This document shows, piece by piece, positions 1 to 10,634 of a stretch of 64,000 bases of DNA. This stretch comes from Branchiostoma floridae (taxonomy: Eukaryota > Chordata > Leptocardii > Amphioxiformes > Branchiostomatidae). The translations under genes were made by a program, and so were the position numbers. The first letter of the stretch is position 1. Each line of letters opens with the position of its first letter. Below the pieces are notes generated by a model. The model ran no database searches. It had not been told where the DNA came from and saw only the letters and a list, made by a program, of their open reading frames with translations. The DNA is taken from contig NW_023365726.1 in NCBI RefSeq assembly GCF_000003815.2, positions 22,517 through 86,516 on the forward strand, written 5' to 3'.

Positions 1-737
1 TCGTCGCGAAATATGCATGTGATATAATAACAACATGTAACCGCTGTATCCAGACAAGTACTTTGTAAGGCTTGGGGGCGTAGAGAAGGTAGGGACCAAC
101 ACTTATATATTCAATAAACAGCTGTATGTATGGAAAATTAATGCCTGTACGAGTATCCATCCGTGTCATTCCTTTCGTCTATCAGTGGTTCCACGGTTCA
201 AGAAAATGTAAATCCCTAACTAAATGGTGCATATCGCAGCGTCCACTTTTGTAGCCCTGAACCACACAACTTTGTGCAATCACTACAGCAGGAGGCTAGT
301 CCACTGGTAGTGGTTTCTGTGTTCAACTTCCATACTCTTTGAAGTCTTTCCCAAATGCTGAGTGCCATACAGGGAAAACAGCATGTCCCATTTTTAAAAG
401 TATTTGATACATGTACATTATTGATTAGGGAGCGAATTCAGGACCTACCGACTGCTATTGCACAGTTTGCGTTCTATAAGACGAAATAATGCTTGCATAC
501 ATTAGCTTCAGACATTGATACTTTCTAATTGTAAAGTATGATGAACATCACTGATTAAATAGAACGTAAATGAGCATTAAGCCAGCTGCAGTACCGACAC
601 CAAGAAAGATCAACATTTGGTATGTTATTTAGTCATAAACTGTACAATGGGAATTACATGCTTGTTGGTTGGTGATAGTCAACGAGATCACTACAAAAAC
701 TAGAAAGGCCGACATTTGCTTGAGAGCAAATACAGCA
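1..737. other. Intergenic, no gene seen
   Basis: AT-rich sequence with stop codons in all frames at short intervals. I see no exon with splice borders, no RNA gene and no clear repeat before the element that begins near 738. Confidence 0.6.
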
Positions 738-1829
738 TATTTCAGCCATCTCCCTCATGAAACAATAGGCCTTGAGGTCGTTGACCCCTTTGGCCATTGG
801 AAAATGACCAAAAAAATCCCAAATATATCATTTTAAAGTAGTCCATGCCAAAAATTATACATGGGTCATTTGAATAGATATCTAGAGCACCCCTTTACCA
901 ATTTACGGGTCATTAGGTTGTAAATCGAGGGAACAGGAGCCAAAAATGTCCAAATTTTGTCAAAAAATTGCCATAAAATCGCAAAATTAAGCATTTTGTT
1001 GTACCGTATGGGAAAACTTTTATTGAATTTATGTGCACATAATTGAAGGGCACTTTTATACCAACTTTCAGATCATTTGGTTGTAAAACGAGGCTACAGG
1101 AGCCAAAAATGTCCTTTTTTGGTAAAAAAATGGCCAAAAATCGCAAAATTAAGTATTTTGTTGTACCGTATGGGAAAACTTTTATTGAATTTATGTGCAC
1201 ATAATTAAAGGGCACTTTTATACCAAATTTCAGATCATTTGGTTGTAAAACGAGGCTACAGGAGCCAAAAATGTCATTTTTTTGGTCAAAAAATGGCCAA
1301 AAATCGCAAAATTAAGCATTTTGTTGTACCGTATGGGAAAACTTTTATTGAATTTATGTGCACATAATTGAAGGGCACTTTTATACCAAATTTCAGATCA
1401 TTTGGTTGTAAAACGAGGCTACAGGAGCCACAAATGTTCTTTTTTGGTCAAAAAATGGCCAAAAATCGCAAAATTAAGCATTTTGTTGTACCGTATGCCC
1501 AAACTGTAATTGAATCTAGGTGAGCATATGATCAAGGCACCTCTGTACCAAATTTCATGTCATTCGGCTGTAATACCAGGGTACAGGAGCCCAAAATATA
1601 CATAAAAATTGACAAAAACCTCAATAAAATCATTTCAAAGGCAGATATGAAAAAAATGAAAAAAACACCTGAGGGTATTGGCTTACTCTACCTTTGTGCC
1701 AAATTTCAAGTCAATCGGTTAAAAAATGGCGGAGTTGATTCGATTTGAAGATTTGACAGGAGAAAGAAAGAAAGAAAGAAACATTACGAATACAATATAT
1801 TTCACCATACCTATGGTATGGCTGAAATA
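738..1829. mobile_element. Tandem-repeat-bearing non-autonomous element (pearl/Helentron-like)
   Basis: The stretch is bounded by a 12-bp inverted repeat, TATTTCAGCCAT at the left and ATGGCTGAAATA at the right. Inside are about four to five head-to-tail copies of a 162-163-bp unit; the marker GCATTTTGTTG (one copy with T for C) begins at 991, 1153, 1316 and 1478. The last units decay and are followed by a (GAAA)n run at 1761-1782. Short terminal inversions, a core of about 160-bp repeats and a trailing tetranucleotide microsatellite are the build described for pearl and DINE-1 type Helentron relatives. The family name is inference; the repeat itself is plain in the sequence. Open frames here, such as the minus-strand one at 913-1215, are by-products of the repeat. 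Confidence 0.7.
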
Positions 1830-3106
1830 TAATGAAGACTTTCACAGGCTAATGTTAAAGTATGGGCGTTTATATGACTTAGTACAACAATAGTATGCAG
1901 GACTACCATGAAGTAAATGTTGTACATGCATACTGCAGGTATTCTTAGCACATAAACTTTTATGCCCAAGGCTATTTACGTAAGGTATGCGCTTGAGTGT
2001 GACACGTTTCTATCCCTGTGAACAGCGATTCTTATAATTAATTCACAAATTCTCTCATTTGAATGTAGTTTTATTCAGCAGAAAAAAATGAAGACAAACA
2101 AATAGCTTTGCTATACGTTGCTGTAAAGCGTTGCTGAATCAGTATTAAGTTACAGACCAAACAATAGCTGTTGGTTAAAGTAAACGGCCACATAGTTAGG
2201 TAGAGCTTCGTCTCAAAAGTCACATGTGTCTCAACAAAGACATACTTTTAAGGCAGACGCCCCCATCATCTTTTGCAAACGCACTCCTAGACAAAAGTCA
2301 CTATCCTTCCACCGGCCTATAAAGGGGTGATTTCAGTCACCATACTAACAACATCAGTGTTAGTACTCACTCATATCTCAAAGGAGCATATTTTCACTTT
2401 AATACTTAAACAATGTACTTTTGAGATTGGCCTCAAGCCCGCTGGATTCCTGCCAACCCGCCAAAAACTGGCACTGTGGACAGTCTAAGGTTCCTTTTCC
2501 CGCCAAAAACGAGGTGTTGTATACAAAAGGTTACGCCCTACTTAAAACCCGTACATTTCCCTTCCAACTTTCGCATTTCATGAGAATAAATTACGATCTT
2601 TGATGGAAGCCAAGTGTAGATACTATCTTATCCGAGCTTCCAGATTGAGACAATCATTAAAACGGTTTTACAGTAGCTCGGAAAAGAGAACTTAAATCAC
2701 CGTCAGCGCGATATTTTCCAGCCATTTTTGCGGTGTCAGCGCGGTACTTTCCGGCCTTTTCTTATTTGGCAATCATAGACCAACTCAACATATCCTCGTT
2801 AATCATAGATAGAAGAAATTTGGAGTCCTTACCCGTAAGGTGATGGCCACCAAGCTGTATCTGTCTGGTCACAAGTTAGGATTACAGTCCGCTGTTGGTG
2901 CCTCGCTCGACGCCTTGAAGTGATCAATCTACTGGTCCAGAAGTTTGTTCTTGCCTACAACCAAAAGAATACTGATGATATTTGTTGCCGTCTCTCCCGG
3001 TGATAGATACTAGTACATGACCAGCAAGACACACGGCATGGTTAGGTAATCTGTGGTAAAGAGAAAATCTCGCCTCGTGGTAGGACGTGCAGCCTGAAAT
3101 GGCGGG
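1830..3106. other. Intergenic, no gene seen
   Basis: No convincing exon. A roughly 33-bp GC-rich motif containing GTCAGCGCG is repeated twice in tandem near 2700-2760. The short frame at 2421-2603 has no family features and no splice support. Confidence 0.5.
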
Positions 3107-3329
3107 AAAATGTGACGTCACATAAAATGGCGTCACCTTTCGCATGCGCGGTGTCGCGGCATGCCACAGTCGTATCTGGCACAGACCCAGACGTTACCGA
3201 AATAGATCCAGATAATTCACATTCTTCACTTAGTGAAAATGTGACGTCATATAGATATGGAGTCACCTTTCTCATGCGCGGTGCCCATCGTTTCTGGCAC
3301 AGTTCCAGACGTTACCGAAATAGAATAAA
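3107..3329. promoter_or_regulatory. Duplicated CRE / YY1-like / NRF1-like module
   Basis: Two direct copies of about 100 bp start at 3107 and 3236 (129 bp apart). Each carries a perfect cAMP-response palindrome TGACGTCA (3113-3120 and 3242-3249), then CATGCGCGGTG, which resembles an NRF1 site, and ends in CAGACGTTACCGAAATAGA. The first copy also has AAAATGGCG, a YY1-like core. These motif classes typify housekeeping promoters in animals, but no transcript can be tied to the module from sequence alone, and a small mobile repeat carrying these motifs is also possible. Confidence 0.5.
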
Positions 3330-5079
3330 CACATCCTTAACTTATTTTCAAAATTCTCTTCTGTAGGGCTAATACATCCGACCCAATCACTTATAACTGT
3401 ACCTGTGACTTAAGACTGGTCTCTTTAGTTAAGATGCCATAATGTTAGTGTTACGTTCTTTCCACGTTAAAATGCACCTAAACTAAATGCAGTACCAAAA
3501 CATTTAGCATTGTTGTATAAAGGCCTGATCAGTGGAGGTGGTAAAAGTTACAAGTACTGTTTCTTACATTATCTTTGTACCTTTGTGATCACGAATTTTT
3601 GACACTGGCATGCACTTCAGTGAGGTGACATCATGTATTACTATTGGCTTAGCGGAACAAAAATATCCAGAGCAAGTATATCCTAAGACGCCTTTTTAGG
3701 CTATAGAAATCACAGTATTACAGTGACACGTTTATGCGTCGTTTGATGGGCGTTTTACTCACTGTCTTTTACAGGACATTGATATGAATACGCGGACCAC
3801 ACTGCAGACTAATAACGATAGATGAACATGAAGGATCTTGCTCTTTCATGACTATTTAGTATGTTCTGTCAGACGTAAGGGTTTCCACATTTAGAAGTCG
3901 CTCCTAGTTTAGGGAAACTCGCGATATTCTTGCTAAAGCTACCCGAATGGTAATGGTACTTATCTGCCCAACTTACAAACTAATTGAAAAAACACCTTGC
4001 ATTATAGTAAAGATAAAGAAATAGAATGATACCTATGCAAATAAATAGCCATCACATCGTGCACTTTCATTTCATTTATTGGAATCATTTTACAAATGCA
4101 TTTACTATTGCTACATACAATCTTGCTACTTACATGGCTATGTGTCCAATTACGGACTAAAGGAATTGTTTTGTTATCTATCAACAAAGGGAAATAGACG
4201 AAAAATCTCCCTACATCAATTCCATATGCCATGGCCACTAGGTTCGATATATGTATATAAAGTTGCAAATATCTTTGAAGACAGTTCATATTATCCAAGT
4301 GTATTCGTCGAAATAATTCTAATAAAACGATAACTGTGTTTTCCTTCTATGTGTAGGACAGTAACGGCGAAAATAAACAAAGGTTGATTTTTCGTCTATT
4401 TATCTTTGTTCAAATTTAACAAAATATCGCCAATATCAACAACTGAATAACACCAACAGTAATACTACTATGTGTTTACCTTTCGCTCATATATTGGGAG
4501 GTGACAATGCAAATACATTTATTACGCATGGAAGAACTTAACACATCAGATGAGAATTCGCATTTTCAACAAAAAATCAGTACATTTATATGTATGGATA
4601 AACGAAAATGTGTTCTTTGTGCACATAATGCAGCACTAGCAGGGATATCTCACCTTCTTAAGATTCTAAAGGACTGTACTACAATGTTCCCAAAGGAATT
4701 CGAATAAGAATTTGAACAAGGACAAAGACAAAGACCACATTGTGACGATGAGTGCGATGTCAAATGCTTTGTCAACAGATTGGTTACGCAATGTTGGGTC
4801 TGGTCGGAAGTTGTCTATCAACCGTCTGTCTGATTTGTTCCAGGCATCCGCATTCTTGCCTGAGCATGAGGAATATTGGACTGTTGTTAGCATATTTTAA
4901 TTTTGATAAGGTCCAAAAATTCTATAAGAAATTCCTATACACCATTCTGCAAACATAGATTCATATGTGGCATTGTGTACAATATGGCATTCATAGATAC
5001 GTTACTAAAGTAGTATATTTTGCTTTAGGTGTTATATGGTACATAACACTACCTAGTAGAGTATACTTACGTGATGCCT
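3330..5079. other. Intergenic, no gene seen
   Basis: Downstream of the MATH-domain gene that ends at 5080 on the minus strand. Short frames at 4002-4333 and 4501-4900 overlap on both strands, have no recognisable composition and no splice-bordered continuation, so I do not call them. Confidence 0.5.
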
Positions 5080-6637
5080 TCAGTTGAGGTTGGAGACATC
5101 CACTGTCACCTTCATGAACATGGTGTCATCCTTGACTAAGGCACGGTGGGTGTTCTTGAGCTCACTGAGCGGCACGAACAGTGGACAGCCACTGGCAATG
5201 TTTGCAGTATTGGTAGGGCGCTGAAATTGTACAATACATTGTTGTACAGAATATACAACCTTATATTCTAGACACAATTTAAGATTCTGTAGCTAGTAGA
5301 GAACCGATTGGTCGGGGTACAATTATTACTGTACATATTTGACATTAGAAAGTGAAGACAACATGGCTTGAGTGATTTTGTGAGGAAGGGTGGAAAGTGA
5401 AAAAAAGATAAGATGAATTCCAATTGCAATATTCGTTTTTGATAACGAGAACATGAATATGATATACGTGTACCTTAAAGGCAGCACTTGCGACGTCTGG
5501 GCGGTAGGATTCCATCACGCCAGAACCTCCATTCTGGTCCACACATTCGAAAGTGATCTAGGAAGATTGGTGCCTATCAATAGATGGTTTATCTATCTAT
5601 AGCCCATCATAAGTACCATTTATACCGATGTTTTACTTCCTCATTACAAACTATCATTAGAAAGTTGTTTCAGGAGAAAATGTTATCACAAAAGACCTGG
5701 AGGAAGCAATTCAAATGCAACAAAATCAAATCAAAGTGTAAAATTATATCACATTACAGCATAAAATCGAACATGCCTGTATGTCATTAAGCGCTTCATT
5801 TTCTATATGAAATTTAGATTTCACAAAGTACATGTATTAACATGCTTAATTGGCAAATGAACACAAAGGCTAGAGACAAGTGAAGCTAGAGACTACCTTC
5901 TGGCGGAAAGGCCACGTCAGAAGTTGGTCGTAGTCTCCCTTCACGATGACTAAGAACACGGAGATGTGCGTTCCCTTTCCCTCGCCGTCTCCGTCCAAGT
6001 AGATACGAGCAAACATCTTGTATCCGTAACGACTTGTGTAGAAATTAGGAGAATCGATTTTTATATCCTTCCCCGAGATGGCGTTTTGTCGCCTGTGCTT
6101 GAAATCGTCGATCTTCCATGTAAGCTTGCCATCGTAGCTGCCAAATTCTAAGGTAGAGAGACGACTGTCCCTTTCCTCAAGTGCGGTTTCATGGCGAGCC
6201 AGGATTCTCTCGTTAGAGCGGAGCCTATTTTGGAGTTCCTTGATCTTCTCCTTGTCGCGACGACGACGGTTCTCACATGTCGCGAGCTGCTGAACTATAC
6301 TGGGTAGCTTACGGAAGAGCTGCTCGCACATCGTGTCGAGGATTTCGCGCGTACGGTTGTCTAAGGCAGCGTGCGTGTTACATAAGTCGTTGTAGATGCG
6401 TTGTAGCTGGTGCAGTTCGTTTCGCACGAATCCCAGCCTTGCTTCACGTTCCCTGCAGTCAGACTGGTGGGCCAAAGAGTGTAGCAATGTGTCGATCAGA
6501 TAAGAGAGGTGGTTGACGCGGTGCCGAAGTCGCTGTGCACCGAGTACATTGTTGTCGTCCTGTCCGTTAGGACTACCCCGGCTCTCTTCTGGAGTGTCCC
6601 CGCTCCTGCCTTCATCATCGCTGCCTCCTCTCTCCAT
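5080..6637 (-). CDS. TRAF-domain (coiled coil + MATH) protein lacking RING and zinc fingers
   Basis: Three coding exons read on the minus strand: 6637-5897, 5557-5474 and 5220-5080, all joining in phase 0 with GT-AG borders, for 321 residues. Residues 1-37 are acidic and low in complexity, about 38-165 are predicted coiled coil rich in E, R, L and Q (TRAF-N-like), and 168-321 form a MATH (TRAF-C) domain with LTWKIDDF, the YTSRYGYKM block, the GDGEGKGTHIS turn, LTWPFRQK, NIASGCPLFVPLS and the closing KDDTMFMKV. MATH domains of this class bind short receptor-tail peptides, and the coiled coil trimerises. No RING or TRAF zinc finger precedes the start, so it resembles TRAF1-like or MATH-only adaptors and could act as a regulator of full TRAFs (inference). 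The start is the first in-frame ATG after a likely 5' splice acceptor. An additional intron (after AAFK) is absent from the paralogue at 28-34 kb. Confidence 0.88.
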
Positions 6638-7059
6638 CTCGAACGGTTGATACCTGCCAATGTATATAGCGAAGCCTCATATCAAAAACACTGGAATTTG
6701 CTTTTGCTCGCCTCTTTATTTGTTTACCACCGGTGTCAACACTGCATAACTTTTGTTCCAACCTGTCCCAAAGTTCAGCAAGAGCCTAGTGAGTTTTAAG
6801 ACAAAGAGGGGAGAATACAGGATGAATGTAATTTTAAGAAAATCGCTGTTGTCGGCGAGTCATTTACATTGTAAAGAATTCGTCGATTCTTTTTAAAGCT
6901 CTGCCTTGGTATTTGCTGAACTTGAGACAAATTGGATAAAAAATCACGAATCCCGTCATTTAAGCTAATCACGTGACCAGGGGAAATTTGCATATATCCC
7001 ATGATGCACCGCGGTCTCAACTATATATACGCTCGAGCCGTGACGTCATCATTTGAAAA
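6638..7059. promoter_or_regulatory. Bidirectional promoter between TRAF-domain gene and HIRAN-like gene
   Basis: Only 422 bp separate two divergent start codons. In order on the plus strand it has an E-box CACGTGAC (near 6970), a POU octamer ATTTGCAT, a ZNF143/THAP11-like site in TCCCATGATGCACCGCG (near 6998), a TATATATA run, and a CRE TGACGTCA (7041-7048) just before AAAATGGCGGG, a YY1-like core that covers the plus-strand ATG. On the minus strand a non-coding first exon may end at 6712 (AATAAAGAG, then GC as donor) and join at 6653, a 58-bp intron; this is weak. Much of this segment recurs near 61.61-61.77 kb. Confidence 0.65.
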
Positions 7060-7365
7060 ATGGCGGGTTCCGGTGATGGTAGCATCCCGGGAGCTCCCGT
7101 AAACACAGTGTTTACGGTTGAACCAAAGCTGTTGCAGGACGCTCCAGAAGTTTTACTTTGCTGTGTAAACACTCACCAGTTCCCAATCCATTTCTCGGGG
7201 GTTTCGTGCATCGAAGTAGTTACACGGCGCTGTCACATAGCAGTACCGGGCGACCCGCCGTCAGTGCGCCGGCTGTGCTTGATGCCTGATCGGAACCTGG
7301 ATAGCCTGTTCGCCGGGGTGACTTCCCCAGTGAAACTACGGATCAAGTCTAGTTCTACCATTGAT
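7060..7365 (+). CDS. First coding exon of a plus-strand gene, probably the HIRAN-like gene
   Basis: An open exon of 102 codons starts at the ATG in AAAATGGCGGGTTCC and ends at a good donor, ATTGAT then GTAAGG, in phase 0. The encoded piece is neutral, with five cysteines and several prolines; I do not recognise a domain, and there is no clear signal peptide or membrane segment. It sits directly behind a CRE/TATA/ZNF143-type promoter, which supports a true first exon. The next coding sequence on this strand is the exon that emerges from the N gap at 8522, so the two are probably one gene, but the joining sequence is hidden and the link is inference. Confidence 0.6.
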
Positions 7366-8521
7366 GTAAGGTTTACTTTATTTCGTAGATCTTTTAGGGA
7401 CCTCCAGTATTTTTTATGGTTCGAAATTTTACAGCAACAGAAAGGCTACGAATTATAGGGGGCATGTAACGTAACGTATCGACTTTGTAAATGTTTTCCA
7501 GTGGCACTATTCCTTTTCAACTCTGATTCAAATCGAGTTCTATTATAGTTTTATGTACTAGTATGTGATAGTTATTTCTTCATTTTACATCAACACCGGC
7601 TATTGTTTTGTTGTCGAGTATTTTCACAGAAAAAAAGGTACAAAGTGATGTATTTTCAGCGTTCAGTCAGTATTACTGGGTATTTGAATAGGACTGAAAA
7701 ACGTGTATAATATGAAAGGTGATTTTTCACAGCCACTTTATTTGTAAAAATTATTTGCTGTCAATGGTTTTACATCATTTCAGTGTTTGGGTATTGGAAG
7801 GGGATAGTTTTTTTTTACTGAAGACTCGTTAGCAATATTCAATTATTTTTTTAAAATACAAATACTAGAGTTTCACGACCCCATACCTTTGGTCAACAAA
7901 CCTATCTTTACTAATAGTAGAAATCATGTCTGTCTGAGGATTGAGGCATTTACAAAAACTTGTTTTTTCCTACCACCATTTGTGGAATGGAACATGTTGT
8001 GAAGTATGTACATGNNNNNNNNNNNNNNNNNNNNNNNNNNNNNNNNNNNNNNNNNNNNNNNNNNNNNNNNNNNNNNNNNNNNNNNNNNNNNNNNNNNNNN
8101 NNNNNNNNNNNNNNNNNNNNNNNNNNNNNNNNNNNNNNNNNNNNNNNNNNNNNNNNNNNNNNNNNNNNNNNNNNNNNNNNNNNNNNNNNNNNNNNNNNNN
8201 NNNNNNNNNNNNNNNNNNNNNNNNNNNNNNNNNNNNNNNNNNNNNNNNNNNNNNNNNNNNNNNNNNNNNNNNNNNNNNNNNNNNNNNNNNNNNNNNNNNN
8301 NNNNNNNNNNNNNNNNNNNNNNNNNNNNNNNNNNNNNNNNNNNNNNNNNNNNNNNNNNNNNNNNNNNNNNNNNNNNNNNNNNNNNNNNNNNNNNNNNNNN
8401 NNNNNNNNNNNNNNNNNNNNNNNNNNNNNNNNNNNNNNNNNNNNNNNNNNNNNNNNNNNNNNNNNNNNNNNNNNNNNNNNNNNNNNNNNNNNNNNNNNNN
8501 NNNNNNNNNNNNNNNNNNNNN
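7366..8521. other. Intron sequence and 507-N assembly gap
   Basis: Bases 7366-8014 are AT-rich intron with no further exon visible. Bases 8015-8521 are N. Any frame drawn across the N run is meaningless; at least one exon border must lie inside. Confidence 0.7.
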
Positions 8522-9159
8522 AGACAGACATTCAGCCTGTAGACCCCAATCTACCATACCCTGACCATTGCAACTGTCAGATGTCTGAATCTGTACAGTC
8601 ACCTCCAATACTTTGCGACATGCAAACAGAGTCACAACTAGACCCTCTTGTATGTAGCTTGGAGGACTTGCATTTTTCTTCAGATGGGGGGGAGTCGGAT
8701 GACCAAGATCTAGATGCAGAGTTGGAAGAAGACGAAGACACAGATAACCATGCTGCAAATCGTATGAGTGGGCAGATTTTTTCTGTTGTTGGCTCTACGT
8801 GGCATACTAGTTGTCAGGCTGTGCTAGATAAGTGTGAAAAACTGAGAAGGGAGGGAGAAGATGTCAAAGTCCAGGTAGCCTTTGAGCCCACCAATATCAA
8901 GGATAGGAATGCCATCGTGTTTGAAATGTTCATAGAAAACACTTGGCAGATAGTGGGTTATTGCCCAGGCCCCAAAGTCCCCAAACTGACAAGAGCAATG
9001 AGAAATGGTTTCATCACTGAGATTGCGATGCACAAGTTGACTCATTCCTTCTGCTTCCCTGCAAAGAAATTCATGTACAAAGTTCAGGTGAAGATTGTGA
9101 AGAGAGGGATTTGGGAAGGCGATGCAAAAGACTACAGGTTCAATTCGGTCATTGTATAA
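8522..9159 (+). CDS. HIRAN-like domain protein, last exon (5' side in gap)
   Basis: The visible frame is open from the gap edge to TAA at 9157-9159, about 212 residues. The first 90 residues are acidic and serine-rich, with a run like DDQDLDAELEEDEDTD. The rest begins at GQIFSVVGSTWH and contains VAFEPTNIKDRNAIVF, then VGYCPGPKVPKL, the order seen in HIRAN modules (REP.N..D.NAI.V followed by a VGY.P turn), and closes with a basic tail. HIRAN domains, best known from HLTF/Rad5, bind DNA ends, chiefly single-stranded 3' ends. Here it would be a small free-standing protein rather than part of a helicase. Family assignment rests on motif order only. It converges on the unknown gene ending at 10635. 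Confidence 0.6.
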
Positions 9160-10634
9160 AAAGTATAACGAGGCAACAACCCATCAACTCGATTTGATCT
9201 GTAGTTTTATTGGGAATTTTGTTACTCGCTTGTGCCTCCACTCTTAACTTTCTGCCCTGACTCACTATATTATTAGTGGAGGGCGATACCACATTGCGAC
9301 TGCAAAAAAAAGTGGTCGCTGGTTGGATTAGGCAGTTGGTTGCTGGGAGAAAGGCAAAAACTGATATCTTATAAGGTCAGAACCCGTATAACACTTAGGA
9401 CTATGTCTATACATGGTCTCCTCTTTCCTGACTTGCCACAAAATAACATCTTTTAGCATTTATTCTATTACCTAGGTTCAGGAACATTCTTACATTTTAA
9501 TGGTTCAAAATACTGACAGTTTACTTCTTATTGTGTTGACAGTGGTCCTCTTATATTTTATTTAAGTCAGTTTTGATAAACTATTGTTCTATCATAAGTA
9601 GGCAGTGTTTGTCTAACAATTAGAATCTGGTGTTTGAATGAAGGTAGATATCTTGAACTAAAATGGTTGATTACTTTCTGCCCTGACTCACTATATTATT
9701 AGTGGAGGGCGATACCACATTGCGACTGCAAAAAAAAGTGGTCGCTGGTTGGATTAGGCAGTTGGTTGCTGGGAGAAAGGCAAAAACTGATATCTTATAA
9801 GGTCAGAACCCGTATAACACTTAGGACTATGTCTATACATGTTCTCCTCTTTCCTGACTTGCAACAAAATAACATCTTTTATGAGTATCATTGAGTAATA
9901 AAACTTAAGGTTCTGAAGAAAACAAAATCTGAAGAGCATGCCTCATAAGTTCAATAACTAGTTTGACAGTTACAATAACTAGTTACAATAACTAGTATAA
10001 CACTTGCAACAATGTATATACCTGAGTTCTCTTCTTTCTTGACTTGCAACAAAATAGCATCTTTTAAGTATACATTCAGCAATAAAACTAAAGGTTCTGA
10101 AGAAAACAATATCCGCAGTGCTTGCCTCATATATACAATAACTAGTTTGACAGAAGGATACTTCAAAGCATAACTAGGCAAAAACCTGTATAACACTTGC
10201 GACAATGTCTATATATACCTGTGGTCTCAAGATCAAAAACTGATTGTCATATAAGGTCAATACCTGTATAACACTTGCAACAATGTCTATACCCGAGTTC
10301 TCTTCTTTCCTCACTTACAACAAAATAGCATCTTTTACAAGTATACATATACAGAATAAAAAGTAAACATACATAAAATAAAAGACTTAGATATATACAA
10401 CAGTGGTGACAGGTGGAAACAAGTGGCTACAGGCACTTTCTTCTGTAAAAAAACAAACAATGCTTGGTACCATGACTAAAAAGTACATTTATATCAAAAT
10501 CTCACTCATCAAAAAATCGGGCAAGTGGGGTAGGACATGAGCTTGCCCAATCAGCACTTTCACTTGGCTAGGACAATAAAACTTTTGGACTTGTCCAACC
10601 CTGGATGTGGATATAACAGTTTAAAAGTAATCTT
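9160..10634. repeat. Array of diverged tandem repeats between convergent genes
   Basis: A 213-bp block beginning ACTTTCTGCCCTGACTCAC occurs at 9247 and again, almost unchanged, at 9673. It is followed by increasingly diverged pieces near 9996, 10189 and 10268, each holding a TATAACACTTGCAACAATG-like core and then the CTTGCAACAAAATA(G/A)CATCTTTTA motif. Several copies are joined by CAATAACTAGTT spacers. This is a degenerate local duplication lying in the 3' space of two convergent genes. No coding capacity is evident. From 10341 to the stop codon at 10635 I see only AT-rich spacer. Confidence 0.75.

Noticed and set aside
7941-9159. Long open frames on both strands spanning 8015-8521
   Set aside because: They are open only because N was read as X. 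Only the part after 8522 on the plus strand is kept.
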